The position numbers were made by a program, and so were the translations under genes. Shown piece after piece: positions 22,661 to 33,170 of a stretch of 64,000 nucleotides of DNA. The notes below the pieces were generated by a model, which saw only the letters and a program-made list of their open reading frames with translations, had not been told where the DNA came from and made no database searches. Where the stretch lies: the NCBI RefSeq assembly GCF_004664715.2, contig NC_051083.1, positions 122,082,971-122,146,970 on the forward strand, read 5' to 3'. Numbering within the stretch: the stretch's first letter is position 1; every line of letters starts with the position of its first letter. Source of the stretch: Peromyscus leucopus (lineage: Eukaryota; Chordata; Mammalia; Rodentia; Cricetidae).

Positions 22661-23446
22661 AGTGATTTTATAGCTATGAGTACTTATATTAAAAAAAACA
22701 AAGTTATCTCAAGTAACTATCCCAATTTTATATTTCAAGGTCTTAACAAAACTAGAATAAGCCAAACTCAAAGTTAGTAGAATAATGCAAAGGATCAATA
22801 AAACAAAGAACTGCTTCTTTAAAACAATAAACAGGAAAGACAAATCACTAGCCAAACTAACCACAATAAAGCCAGAGAGCACTCAAATTAAAATTAGAAA
22901 AGAATAAAAAGATAATATAACAGATATCACTGAAATACAGAGGAAAATTGGGGAATATTTTAGAAATACATATATGAACACTTTTGGAAAGACAAAGCAA
23001 AAAGAAATAAATTTCTAGCTTTTATGACCTACCAAAATTAAGCCATGTTTATTAATAGATTGATAATGAGATTGAATCAAACAGTATCTTAACAAATAAA
23101 AGCTTGAGAAGAGACATATTAACTATGGAATTCCACCAATATTTTTAAGAGCACCAATATTTTCAAATTGTTCCATGAAACAGAAACTAAAGAAAAAATA
23201 AGCTAAAGCTAGAATTACCCTGATACTATATATGACTGGACCAATCCCCTTGAATGTGGATGCAAAAAAGGAATAAAATTTTGCAATCAAATCTTAATAG
23301 CACGTTAAAATTTGTGCTATTAAATGATCAAGTTGGTTTCATTCCAGGGATATAAGAATGATTCAACATACATAAACTAATAAACATAATTGCATGATTA
23401 GTCTCAATGATTCAGAAAAAGTCTATGACAATGTTCAACATCCTAG

Positions 23447-23772
23447 GCTAGAGATATGGTTCAGTATGTAAGAAGGCTGGCTGTACAGCATGACGACCAG
23501 AGTTCAGATTTCACCACCCCCATAAAAAACTAGGTCTGGCTACACATGTGATTCTAACTCCAGAAGTAGCAACATTAGGGTTCCTAGTCAGCAGCCTAGA
23601 TCCATGTTCAATGAGAGATCTTGTCTCAAGGGAATATAATAAAGAGTGATTGATGCTACAGGATGTTTAACATGCACCGCTGGCCTCCACACTTGTACCC
23701 ATCACATACACATACATGCACATATACACATATACATCATGCTTATACACATATATACATACACAGTTATAT
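23447..23772 (+). mobile_element. B4 SINE inside the ancient L1
   Basis: 'ctagagatatggttcagtatg', 'ccagagttcagatttcacc', 'cttgtctcaagggaatataa', 'gctggcctccacacttg' follow B4 order and end in a CATA/CACA-rich tail (23700-23772). Confidence 0.75.
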
Positions 23773-24131
23773 GTACAAAACCACCACCTCCAACATTCAA
23801 CATCACTAAATTATAAAAGCTCTTCAGAAGCTAGTACTTCATCATAATAAATATTATAAATGGAAAATCTATAGCCCACATTATCCTGAAATCATGAATG
23901 ACACAAGTGCTCACATTCTCCTCAGTTATGCTATATAGTACTTTAAATCTTATCCAGAGCTTTAAGGCAAGTGAAGGAAACAGAAGTGATACAAATAGGG
24001 AAGGAAAAAGTCAAATTATCTTTCTCTGTAATAAATATGACTTTCTATTTAAATAGACCTCAAAAACTCCAGCAGAAGAAAATTTAGAAATGATAAACAC
24101 TTTCGACAAAGAAGTAATACACAAAATAAAC

Positions 24132-24615
24132 TGTGGTGGTATTGTGTTCCCCAAAATATTGTGTACCTTAATAAATTTATCTGGGGTCAGAGAACAGACA
24201 GCCACTAGATACAAAGGCTAGAAAATGGTGGCACTCACACCTTTAATCCTAGCATTCCAGAGATAGAAATCCCTCTGGATCTCTGTGAGTTCAAGGCCAC
24301 ATTGGAAGTAGCCAAGCATGGTGACACACGCCTTTAATCCCAGGGAGTGGTGGTAGAAAGCAGGAAGATATATAAGGCGTGAGGACCAGAAACTAGAGGC
24401 ATTTGGCTGGTTAAGCATTTGGCTGGTTCAGTTCAACTGAGATTCATTCCGGATGAGGACTCAGAGGCCTCCAGTCTGAGGAGACAAGACCAGCTGAGGA
24501 ATTGGCGAGGTGAGATAGCTGTGGCTTGTTCTGTCTCTCTGATCTACCAGCATGGACCCAATAACTCGCCTCAAGTTTGATTTTATTAGTAAGAACTTTT
24601 AAGAATCCTGCAACA
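24132..24615 (+). mobile_element. Solo LTR of the B1-bearing family, copy 4
   Basis: Starts 'tgtggtggtattg', ends 'gaatcctgcaaca', flanked by 'ataaac' at 24126-24131 and 24616-24621. Both B1-like modules and 'gatatataagg' are present. Inserted into the ORF2 region of the ancient L1. Confidence 0.96.
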
Positions 24616-24840
24616 ATAAACCTATAAATAAAATCAGGAAAACTTCTATTTACAAATAATGAACATGCTGACAGAGTATATGGAAAGAGAAACGGCCACA
24701 GTGGCAAAAGGAATCCTAGGAAGGGAGATTTGCTGGGGGTGTCAAAATATTATATCTCGAATTATTTCATAAGGCCACAGTAACAAAAATACCATGGGCT
24801 AGGTATAAAACAGACATGTTAACCAATGAAATAAAATCAA

Positions 24841-25756
24841 GGTGAAGGGAGCTAACCCTCCCCTTTACCAGCTGGAGCACTCAACGATGTGGGCCCTGTA
24901 CCTTGTCTGGGAAGCACAGTGGAGCTGTTCCTATTGACTGGCATAGGTAGGCCGAGAAAGTGAGCATGGGAGATCTGGCCCATCCCTCATCTACCATATG
25001 GTTGCATGGGCAGGGGGAGAGATGCCCTCCCCGCCACTACAACCCATAGCACATGGGAGAGTTGGTCCTGCCCCTCACCAGCTGCAGCACTTAGGAGAGT
25101 GGCCCCTGCACCTCGCCTAGGCAGCACAGTAGAGCTGGCCCTGATGGTGTAGGTGTGGGTCAGCAAACCCTAAGCGCATGAAAGCAATCAAACCGGTCCC
25201 ATTCCTTGCTCATTGCTAAGCAGAGTGAGCTAACTAGGGCAATGCTGGAGAGCTGATCCTGGTGGTGAGGACCAGGGAGACAACCCTGCAATTACCCAGG
25301 CCCAGAACCAGGGTTAAGAGTTGGCCCATCCCAACATCCATTCCATCTATGATCTGCTGGAACACAGAAAAGGGCGTGTCCTGCATATCCAAAGCCGCAA
25401 GATCTCCATGATTAAAAGCAACAACAGGATATCAAAGAGGAGCCCCTGTGAGGGCCCAGCATCCACAGTGTAGCAGAAACAAGAGGCCTCGAACCAGACC
25501 AATGACTCTCTGCAATGAACACTGCAAGTAAAGATTTATGGATAAAAGGGTTTACTGAGTGACTCACTGTGTCATACTACAGTTTCCATGACGAGATTTT
25601 TCTTTTTTTTTAATTTTTTTCTCTTAAATTTTATTTTATTTTATTGTGGGGGAGGTTGCAAGGGCAGATAGGAAGGGTCAAGATGGATGGGATTGAGATG
25701 CATAATGTGAAAAACACAAAGAATAAATAAAAAGAAACTTTAAAAAAAAAAAGAAG
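24841..25756 (+). mobile_element. Retroelement 3' end (L1-type 3' UTR) inside the ancient L1
   Basis: A GC-richer block with repeated 'accagctgcagcac', 'agagtggcccctgcacctc' motifs, then a G/T-rich tract, 'aataaataaaaagaaac' and poly(A). Imperfect 13-bp duplications ('gaaataaaatcaa' at 24828-24840, 'gaaagaaaatcaa' at 25757-25769) bound it. It resembles a murine L1-associated 3' UTR in my memory; the exact family is unconfirmed. Confidence 0.7.
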
Positions 25757-26035
25757 GAAAGAAAATCAAAGACCCAGAAATAAATCCATACATATGGCTC
25801 TCTGATTTTTGACAAAATTATGAAAAAAAATGTGTTTGAGAAAAGACCGTTTCAAAAAATGATGCTGGGAAAATTGAATACCCGCATGTAGAAGAGTGAA
25901 CTAGATCCCTGTGTCCTACTCTATACAAAAATCAGTTCAAGATTAACCAAAAGACCATAAGTAAAGGCCTGGAATTTTGAAACTACTAAAAGAAAATAAA
26001 ACAAAAACACTTAAAGTTGTAAGCATAGGCAACAA

Positions 26036-26405
26036 TGTTCAACTTGACAAAAACTATCATCACCCAAGGAAACAGAACCACAGTTGAGGAATTGCCTCCA
26101 ACAAACTGGCCTGGAGGCAAGGCTGTGAGCCATTTTCTTGTTAGTGATTGATATGGGAGTGCTCAGCTCAGTGTGGGCAGTGGCACCTTTGGGTGGTTAG
26201 TCCCAGATGGTATAAGGAAGCAGGCTGACTAAGACACAGGGATAGTCTCTGCTTCGGTTCCTGTCCCTGGCTCCTGCCTTCAGCTCCTACCCTGACTTCC
26301 TTTCATGGTGGACAGTAAGTCATAAAAGGAAATAAATCCTTTCCTCCCAAAGTTCCTTTTGGTCAGTGTTTTATAACAGCAACAGAGATGCAAATAACTC
26401 AAACC
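26036..26405. mobile_element. hAT-Charlie-type rodent repeat inside the ancient L1
   Basis: 'ttcaacttgacaaaaac', 'aattgcctccaacaaactgg', 'ttagtgattgatatggg', 'gactaagacacaggg', 'aaataaatcctttcc', 'ttataacagcaacag'. Same family and orientation as 49.2 and 58.9 kb. Confidence 0.7.
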
Positions 26406-27330
26406 ACAACTAATAAATTAGATTGCATGAAATAAAAAAGTCTGCAAAGAAAAGGAAACAATTCATTGAGTAAAGAAAACAGCCCATAGAATGGAAGGAA
26501 AATATGCCACCTACCTATTCTTCTGACATAGAACTGATATATACAATAAGTTAAAAAACCCAAAATAATTAAACACCAAAAAAAACAAATTGCTCAATCA
26601 GTAAGTGGGCAATAATTACTTGAAAATCTGTCTACCATCATTAGCCATTGGGGAGATGCAAATCAAATCAAAACAACACTAATATTCCATCTCACCATGT
26701 TCAGAATTATTATTATAAAGAAAACATACAACATCAAATGCTGGTAAGGATGCAGGAGAAAATGAGGCCCTTGTAAACTGCTGGTTGGAACATAAATTAG
26801 TACAAATGTTATGGAAATAATTACAGAATTCTGTTCATTTTAAAAAAACTAAAAATATAACTACTATATGATTCATTGATAACACTCCTATGCCCAAAAG
26901 TATCAAAGCCAGCATACTATTTAGATATCTGCACAACCACACATATTACTCAAAATAACCTAACCAAGTAATAAAATGAGAGTAGATCCTTAATGATCGT
27001 GACTGAATAAAGAAAATCTGATATATATGATATGCACATATATCATATATGTATGTGATATTGAACTATTATCCAGTCATAAAACTGATTCTTTTACAAA
27101 ATAATTATGGAGCTGGAGATTATCATATTAAGAAGCATAAACCAGACTCAGAAAGTCAAGTATATTTTCTCTCATATGCAGAATCATTTTTAAATAGACA
27201 TAAAATAGAATGAACACTACTTAGTAATGGGAAGTGTATCATAGTGAATGGGGACCAAAGAGGGTAAGGAGGAGTGAAGATTATCAGTATACATTATGTG
27301 CATATATGAAAATAACAATAAAATCTATTA

Positions 27331-28103
27331 TTTTACACAGTTAATATGTACTAGTAACATACTTAAAAGGGAAACCGCTGAAAACGCTCTTCAGTGGGTT
27401 TCTTATTGTTACTGAATTGCATTATGTGCAATAGCATTTGTCACAATCCTTTTTTGCTTGATTTTTCTCACTCCACAATTAAGCATGTTTGATCTCTTAT
27501 TTAGTAGCAGTTTGCTACTTTTTGCACTGGAAGAAAATAATATAGAAAACCGTTAGCCCCGTTGCACCAGCAATCCAAAGTATCTCTACTGTGAACTCTT
27601 ACAGTGCTGCAAAAAAAAGTCCATCACCAAACTCAGAGGTCATACAACTGAGCTGACTGGTTCATTTTCATAGAAAACAATGATCACAAATAAAAATTAG
27701 GCAGTATTGTAGAAACAGACCTCTCTGCCACTGATGCCTGGGCTTGTAGGCAACAAAAGTTACAGCAGAGTTCTATCTGCATCTTCTTAACTCAAATCTC
27801 TAGTAGAGTCTGTAGACTTGAAAGCACCATTTATCTTGACTGGTTGAGTACTAATATCTTATCAAAAGGAGAACTGGAGAAAATTTGGTATAGGTAAGGA
27901 ATTGGGAATGCTGCTCTCAGCTCATCATTTTAGGAACTTGGTTAGCCTGCTATTTATTCCAACTGTTATCTGCAACATCTCAGGCAGCTAAGGTACTACA
28001 AACAGTTGCCCTGATTTTTTTCTATAAACACCAAAACCGTGGCACTCTGGAAAGTATATCAATATAGTTCTTCCTATTTTAAAATAAAATAAAAAAATTA
28101 TGC
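27331..28103. other. No repeat or gene recognised
   Basis: Mixed AT-rich DNA, no feature supported. Confidence 0.4.
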
Positions 28104-28258
28104 TAGGCAATGGTGGCACATGTCTTTATCCCAGCACGCAGGAGGCAAAACCAGGCAGCTCTCTGTGAGTTCAAGGCCAGCCTGGTCTATAGAGTGAGAT
28201 TCAGGACAGCCAGGGCTACACAGAGAAACCCTGTTTTGAAAAACCAATAAATAAATAA
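28104..28258 (+). mobile_element. B1 SINE whose tail received an L1 fragment
   Basis: B1 body ('gctaggcaatggtggcacat', 'cagcctggtctatagagtg', 'cagggctacacagagaaacc') ending in an AATA-rich tail at 28240-28258 that is duplicated on the far side of an inserted L1 3' end. Confidence 0.92.
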
Positions 28259-28467
28259 GCCTTGATGCAGGGAGGAGGGGACTGGACCTGCCTCAACTGA
28301 ATCTACCAGGCTGGGCTGAATCCCCAGGGAAGACCTTGCCTTGGAGGAGGTGAGAATGGGGGGATGGATTGGGGTGGAAGGCTGTGGGGTGGGAGGAGGA
28401 AGGACAGGGGAATCCGTGGCTGATATGTAAAGTTAAATTAATTATAAAATAAAAATATTATAGAAAA
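28259..28467 (+). mobile_element. 209-bp L1 3' end with 21-bp target duplication
   Basis: Matches the last part of L1 copies near 43.5 and 46.8 kb ('gggaggaggggactggacc', 'aaccaggctg' type string, G-rich polypurine tract, 'ggggaatccgtggctg'). The 21 bp at 28238-28258 recur exactly at 28468-28488. Extreme 5' truncation. Confidence 0.92.
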
Positions 28468-28488
28468 GAAAAACCAATAAATAAATAA

Positions 28489-28607
28489 CTATAAACTCAA
28501 AATATTTTGCTGGAAATATTTAATATTATTTATTATTTTAAAAAATTCCTTTTACTAAAACTATGACTATATAGAAAGTTTATTAACTTAATAAAGAGAA
28601 TTTCATT
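28489..28607. other. AT-rich spacer
   Basis: No feature recognised. Confidence 0.4.
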
Positions 28608-28671
28608 GTATTAGTTACTTTTTGTTGCTATTCTCAAACACCATGACAAAATCAACTTAAGAGAGAAAGCA

Positions 28672-28822
28672 GCCAGGTGGTGGTGGCGCATGCCTTTAAT
28701 CCCAGTACTCGGGAGGCAGAGGCAGGTGGATCTCTGTGAGTTTGAGGCTAGCCTGGTCTACAGAGCAAGATCCAGGACAGGCTCCAAAGCTACACAGAGA
28801 AACCCTGTCTCGAAAAAACAAA
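28672..28822 (+). mobile_element. B1 SINE
   Basis: Complete, low-divergence B1 ('gccaggtggtggtggcgcat' to 'cagagaaaccctgtctcg') with the 'gacaggctccaaagctacac' variant. Its A-rich end passes into the purine arrays. Confidence 0.95.
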
Positions 28823-28834
28823 AGAGAGAGAAGA

Positions 28835-28966
28835 GGAGGGAGGGAGGGAGGGAGGGAGGGAGGGAGGGAGGAGGGAGGGAGGGAGGGAGGAAGGAAGGAA
28901 GGAAGGAAGGAAGGAAGGAAGGAAGGAAGGAAGGAAGGAAGGAAGGAAGGAAGGAAGGAAGGAAGG
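28835..28966. repeat. GGGA then GGAA microsatellite
   Basis: About 13 GGGA units (28836-28890) followed by about 20 GGAA units (28888-28966). ORFs on both strands (EGRK repeats; SFLP repeats) are artefacts. Confidence 0.97.
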
Positions 28967-29282
28967 GTTTATTTTGGCTTACAGTTCCAGGATGATAGAG
29001 AATCCACAGTGGTGGGGAAGGCATAGAAGCAAAAGCAGAAAGCTGGCTGATCTCATTTCATCCACATACAGGAAGCAGAGAGAGAAGAGGAAGTCAAGGC
29101 AAGTTACCAACCTCACCTGCAGTGATGTACTTCCTCCAGCCGTGCTCTACCTCATAAATAACCCCCACAAACAGTACTACTAATGGGGTTCAAGTGCTTA
29201 AATATATAAGCCTATATGGGACATTTATCATTTAAAACAAGATACTCATATATAACTCCATTTCTACTAATTTATAGCAAAT

Positions 29283-29314
29283 AAGAATTTCTTACCAAGA
29301 AATTCTTGGTAAGA
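29283..29314. repeat. Overlapping perfect inverted repeats
   Basis: 'aagaatttctt' (29283-29293) pairs with 'aagaaattctt' (29297-29307), and 'tcttaccaag' (29290-29299) pairs with 'cttggtaaga' (29305-29314). Two mutually exclusive hairpins of 11 and 10 bp. Confidence 0.9.
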
Positions 29315-31204
29315 CTTGAAAGTTGTATAAGCACTTTTTAAAATGTCTATTTTGTAGACATCATAGTTAAGAAGGCAAACAGACCTCAGAATCAACAGTG
29401 GCACTATCCTCCAAAGGTGTTTGCAGAGAAAGATTTAGAACGAAGAAGCACAGTATGGGCAGAATCTGGAAGCTAATAGAGGAGATAAGGACCCCTTTAG
29501 AGTTTAGCTTGCCAAAACTGTACAAAGAGAGGAGGCCTTAGTAAACATCCAGGGCTTTTTTATGCCCATACAGGATGTAATTTGCATTCAAGAGAATAAA
29601 TGTATAATAGACTTTGACAAGCTAAATCCTCATCTCTTACTGGCTGACTGACTGGACAATACTGAGCTGAGTCCATTCTACCTCCTTGCCCAAAGCTGAA
29701 GATTTACTCAAGGTATCTCCTATTTCTATGTGCAGAATCCTGTACCAAATAAAACTCACCAAGTTTAGGAAGAACTAATACCAAGGAAAATAGGGAACTT
29801 CATCCTACCTACAGGTGATCAAGCATTTGAATTATTATACTTATTTTATAAATGTGTGGTTGTAAGTTTAAGAAAACATTAAAACAAACTGCACTGAAAG
29901 AAATGTTAGCCAAAGTTCTTTAAGCAAAATAAAAACTACATCAGATGGAGATTAGGAAAAGAGAAAATTAATTTCATCATAAACACCTTTAAAAATAGAA
30001 TAGGAAAGAATGTATTCCTTCTGCTTTTTGAAAGCTGTGATTCCCTTCATGCCATACTCAAATGCTTAGAGTATTGCACAGAAAGCATTGCTTGTAAATG
30101 CAAAGGTCCTTAGTAGATGTGAGTGCACTGCTAAAGAGGATACCCGGTCTAATAGCTTAAGTTTAGCTCATGTTGAGGATTTTAGATTTCACCCTAAAAT
30201 CTGGGAAGCCTTTGTAGTATTTTAAATAGAGCAGCCTCATACTCTAGTTTTTCTTTGGAAAGTACCCTGGATAAATGCAGAAAGCTTCAAAAATGGGAAG
30301 TGTGTGGATAATGCAGGTAAGATACTATGTATTAGACTGCAGTCACACAAATGGTTATATCAGTATTGAAAACTAGACAAATCCAAAGTAAACAAATGGA
30401 TAAGATATGCAAAGTAATGGAGGGGAGAGGAAGAAATGAGGTGTAACCCTATGCTTTCTACTTTTATTGGCAAGATTAACAGTATCAGGATCATGTAGGC
30501 TATCAGGGACCATGGGACAAAAAAGATTTGCTACTGATCTATGTCTAAATATCCTGGGCTGCTTGGAGGATCTCCCTTGTAATTGGTACTTTTTGTTTGA
30601 CTAATAAAATGAGCCAATGAAGAAAATATACTCTGTTTAGTCTTGTATGAGGGACAGGTCACAGAGCCTGACCAGATAGTTTATTTTTACTTACTCAAAC
30701 AGGGATTAGTAATAGCCCAGGGAAAAGAGAAAAGATCCTCTTTGGAATCTTGAGAAGTAATACCATTCAAAGCCTTGGCCACATTTTTTTCTATTGTAGA
30801 AGCTATATCTTTAAGCCCATACCAAATGTAAAGATTTCTGGGTTCAGAGATAATGGTCAGCGAAAACCTTTCTTTTGGTAGAAGAATTGTGATGCCAAAA
30901 TGAAGGATAAGATATATGGTCCATCAGAGGACCTCATGGTCAACTTGACCTATTTACACATCTCTCCTGCTGAGTAGAAGTGAAATATATCCCAGAGAAC
31001 TAAAAGTGGAATAATATTGGAATACAACAATGCAGAAATCTCCCAAAAAAAACATGAAAATAGTCAAGATATAGAAAGTAGGAGATAAATTACTTTTTTA
31101 AAAAAGTCTTCTGTAATAACAAGACCACTGCACCCATGAACTTGTAGCAGCTGTGGTTGACTATACAAGACATACACAGCATCAAGCCAGTCAACGTTCC
31201 AGCA
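29315..31204. other. 1.9 kb without recognised repeat or gene
   Basis: The longest stretch in this window with no mobile element I could identify. No ORF over 60 codons apart from the edge of a B1. A segment near 30170-30360 could be an ancient repeat but is not assignable. Candidate unique sequence. Confidence 0.45.
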
Positions 31205-31214
31205 TAGAACTTCA

Positions 31215-31369
31215 TTTTTTTTGGTTTTTCGAGACAGGGTTTCTCGTTTAGCTTTGCGCCTTTCCTGGAACTCACTCTGTAGCTCAGGCTGGCCTCGAAC
31301 TCACAGAGATCCACCTGCCTCTGCCTCCCGAGTGCTGGGATTAAAGGCGTGTGCCGCCGCCGCCCGGCT
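31215..31369 (-). mobile_element. B1 SINE, antisense, with target duplication
   Basis: 'cgagacagggtttctcg', 'gctttgcgcctttcctgg', 'gcctcgaactcacagagatc', 'gccgccgccgcccggc'. Flanked by 'tagaacttca' at 31205-31214 and 31370-31379. Carries the cricetid-type 'ggcgcaaagc' variant in reverse. Confidence 0.95.
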
Positions 31370-31518
31370 TAGAACTTCAATTTTTATAACCACTCTTTCA
31401 TTTTTTTGTTCCCATTTTCATTCAAGAATTATAAAACTCTACACAGATTCTGGAATACATGTTTTTCTTATTCCCCTATATGTAGTATCTCTCAAATTTT
31501 AATCATCCTCTTGTAAAG

Positions 31519-31710
31519 ATGCATTTACTTTTATTTATGTGTATGAATGTTTTTGTCTGAATGTATATATGTGAATCATGTATATGCCTGGTGCCCACAG
31601 AAGCTGGAAGAACTGGAGTTACAGCCAGTTATGAGTTGTCATATGGGTGCTGGAAATGTAACAACCTGCTCCTGTGCAGGAGCAGCAAGTGTTGCCAACT
31701 AAGCATCCCC
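31519..31710 (-). mobile_element. B3-type SINE, antisense
   Basis: 'tttatttatgtgtatgaatg', 'atgcctggtgcccacagaag', 'gagttgtcatatgggtgctgg', 'gcaggagcagcaagtg'. It extends into a downstream segment shared with 33.9 kb. Confidence 0.8.
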
Positions 31711-31926
31711 AACTAAGCATCCTTTATATCTTAGCTTTGTTGTTACTTCTGCAGTGAAAGTGTCCTTGGTTCCTAGGAGTACCCAAATGCAACTTCTGTG
31801 CTTCCTGTATTTGCTCAAGGCCACTTACAAGTAACTTCTAATAGATTAAATTCCTTGATAATATGCAACTTATCTTTTCAGCTTCCACTCCATAGTTAAT
31901 ATACTCATATGTACACGTAAAAGTTT
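31711..31926. other. Segment partly duplicated at 33.9 kb
   Basis: 31724-31795 ('catcctttatatcttagc', 'ttggttcctaggagtac', 'aaatgcaa') aligns with 33917-33993; otherwise no feature. Confidence 0.5.
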
Positions 31927-32284
31927 TGTAACATGAATTGCTAAATGGTCTTTTAATAAAAAAAAAAATCCCAGTGCCAGATATTGGGGTGAAAGCTGAA
32001 AGATCAGAGAGGCAAAGGAACAAGCCATGTCTTACCTCTAGGACTCCTCAACCTGAAAAGCTTTCCTCAGCCAAAAAGGACTTTAGTTCCTGTCTCCTCA
32101 CACCTTATATACCTTTCTCCGCCCACCCATATCATTTCCTGTCTCAACTTTCCTAATGCTGGGATTAAAGGCGTGCAACTCCCAAGTACTGGGAATAAAG
32201 GTGTGTGTCACCACTGCCTGGCTCTATGTTTAATCTTGTGGCTTGTTCTGTTCTCTGATCTTCAGGCAAATTTATTAGGGTACT
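31927..32284 (-). mobile_element. LTR of the B1-bearing family, copy 5, truncated
   Basis: Plus-strand start 'tgtaacatgaattgc' is the reverse of the family 3' end; 'ccttatatacctttctcc' is the TATA region, and two B1-like modules follow ('gctgggattaaaggcgtg' and 'aataaaggtgtgtgtc'). The family 5' end after 'tttattagggta' is missing or decayed and no target duplication was found. Confidence 0.85.
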
Positions 32285-32404
32285 CTTGTCCATGATGGTT
32301 TGATGAATGAAAAGACTGACAAATAAAACATTATTAGAAGTCTGCTGTGGGAAGGAGAGGCTGGGAGAAGATTGCACAGAGTGTTAGGGGGTTATGCTGT
32401 GGGA

Positions 32405-32575
32405 GGTTTTGTGTGTTTCTGTTGCTATGGTAGACTACTCTGACAAAAATCAACTTAAGGGAGAAAGGCTATAGTTCTAGAGGTGCTACAGTCCGTCATA
32501 GTGGGGGAAGACACGACAGTAAGAGTATGAAGCCAGCCTAACAATCAGGAAACAGCAAGAGCAAGCCATTTAAGT
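32405..32575. mobile_element. hAT-like rodent repeat fragment
   Basis: 'tctgttgctatggtagac', 'tgacaaaaatcaacttaag', 'gagaaaggctatagtt' match the start of the repeat at 28608. Confidence 0.55.
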
Positions 32576-32798
32576 TAAGATTATATCTTAGTCACTGTGA
32601 ACATGCTGGTGTAGATGTTTCATCAACATATTGATTTCATTTCCTTTGGCTATAGAACTGGTAGTGGAACTGAAGAATCACATGGTAGTTTTCTTTATCA
32701 TTACCCTCATACTATTTTCTATGAGAGCCATATTAATTTATATTCATGCCAAAGGTGTGCAAGTGTTCGCTTTTTTCACATGCTCATCAGCACTTCTT

Positions 32799-32881
32799 GT
32801 TTTGTTTGTTTAGTTGGTTGGTTGTTTAGTTGGTTGGTTTAGTGCTGAGATTAAAGGTGTAAGCCACCACTGCCTGGTGTT
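32799..32881 (-). mobile_element. 3'-truncated B1 with TTGG-rich tail
   Basis: Perfect 13-bp duplications 'atcagcacttctt' at 32786-32798 and 32882-32894 bound an 83-bp insertion. On the minus strand it is only the first ~40 nt of B1 ('caggcagtggtggc', 'acctttaatctcagcac') followed directly by an AACC/AAAC-rich tail. The rest of the B1 body is absent. Confidence 0.9.
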
Positions 32882-33000
32882 ATCAGCACTTCTTACATAT
32901 TTTTTATACCAGCCAATGAACAGGTGTGAGGTAATATTTCATGTGGTTTTGACTTGCAGTTTCTTGATGATTTGAGTTGAATTGTTTATACTGTATACCA

Positions 33001-33007
33001 TGTGTGT

Positions 33008-33054
<47 letters not shown>
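33001..33054. repeat. TG microsatellite
   Basis: (TG)n with one early 'ta' interruption, inside the old L1 fragment. Confidence 0.95.
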
Positions 33055-33057
<3 letters not shown>

Positions 33058-33170
33058 ATCTTCTTTTGATAAATATCTATTCAGATTAGGCCATTTCAAG
33101 TCATCTTAATTGTTTTCTTGTCATTTTGTTATTAAGAAACTGTCATTCCTAGAATATGTAGCCAAATATA

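Larger units (their letters stand above)
22755..27330 (+). mobile_element. Ancient L1: ORF2 to 3' end, sense, broken by four insertions
   Basis: Residual ORF2 is readable in pieces: 23326-23400 gives DQVGFIPG followed by WFNIHK-like sequence (reverse transcriptase fingers), 23990-24060 aligns with the region around the catalytic FADD box but reads SVIN there, and 25770-26030 and 26400-26950 continue toward the C-terminus. Insertions are a B4 at 23447, an LTR at 24132, a younger retroelement at 24841 and a hAT-like repeat at 26036. Many stops and frameshifts; inactive. Confidence 0.8.
28608..29232. mobile_element. hAT-like rodent repeat split by B1 and purine arrays
   Basis: Left end 'tagttactttttgttgct', 'aacaccatgacaaaatcaac' (28608-28671) rejoins 'gggtttattttggcttacagttcc' (28967 on), which ends near 'cctatatgggacatttatc'. 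The interior is B1 plus GGGA/GGAA arrays. Confidence 0.65.
32585..33170 (-). mobile_element. Ancient L1 ORF2 fragment, antisense
   Basis: 'ggtgtgcaagtgttcgc', 'tcacatgctcatcagcac', 'aacaggtgtgaggtaatatttc', 'gttttgacttgcagtttcttgatg', 'gataaatatctattcag' follow the antisense order of old L1 ORF2. A B1 fragment (32799-32881) and a TG tract interrupt it. Confidence 0.75.

Noticed and set aside
28690..29026. ORFs with EGRK or SFLP repeats
   Set aside because: They translate B1 sequence plus GGGA/GGAA arrays; the same applies near 46-288 and 44936-45318.
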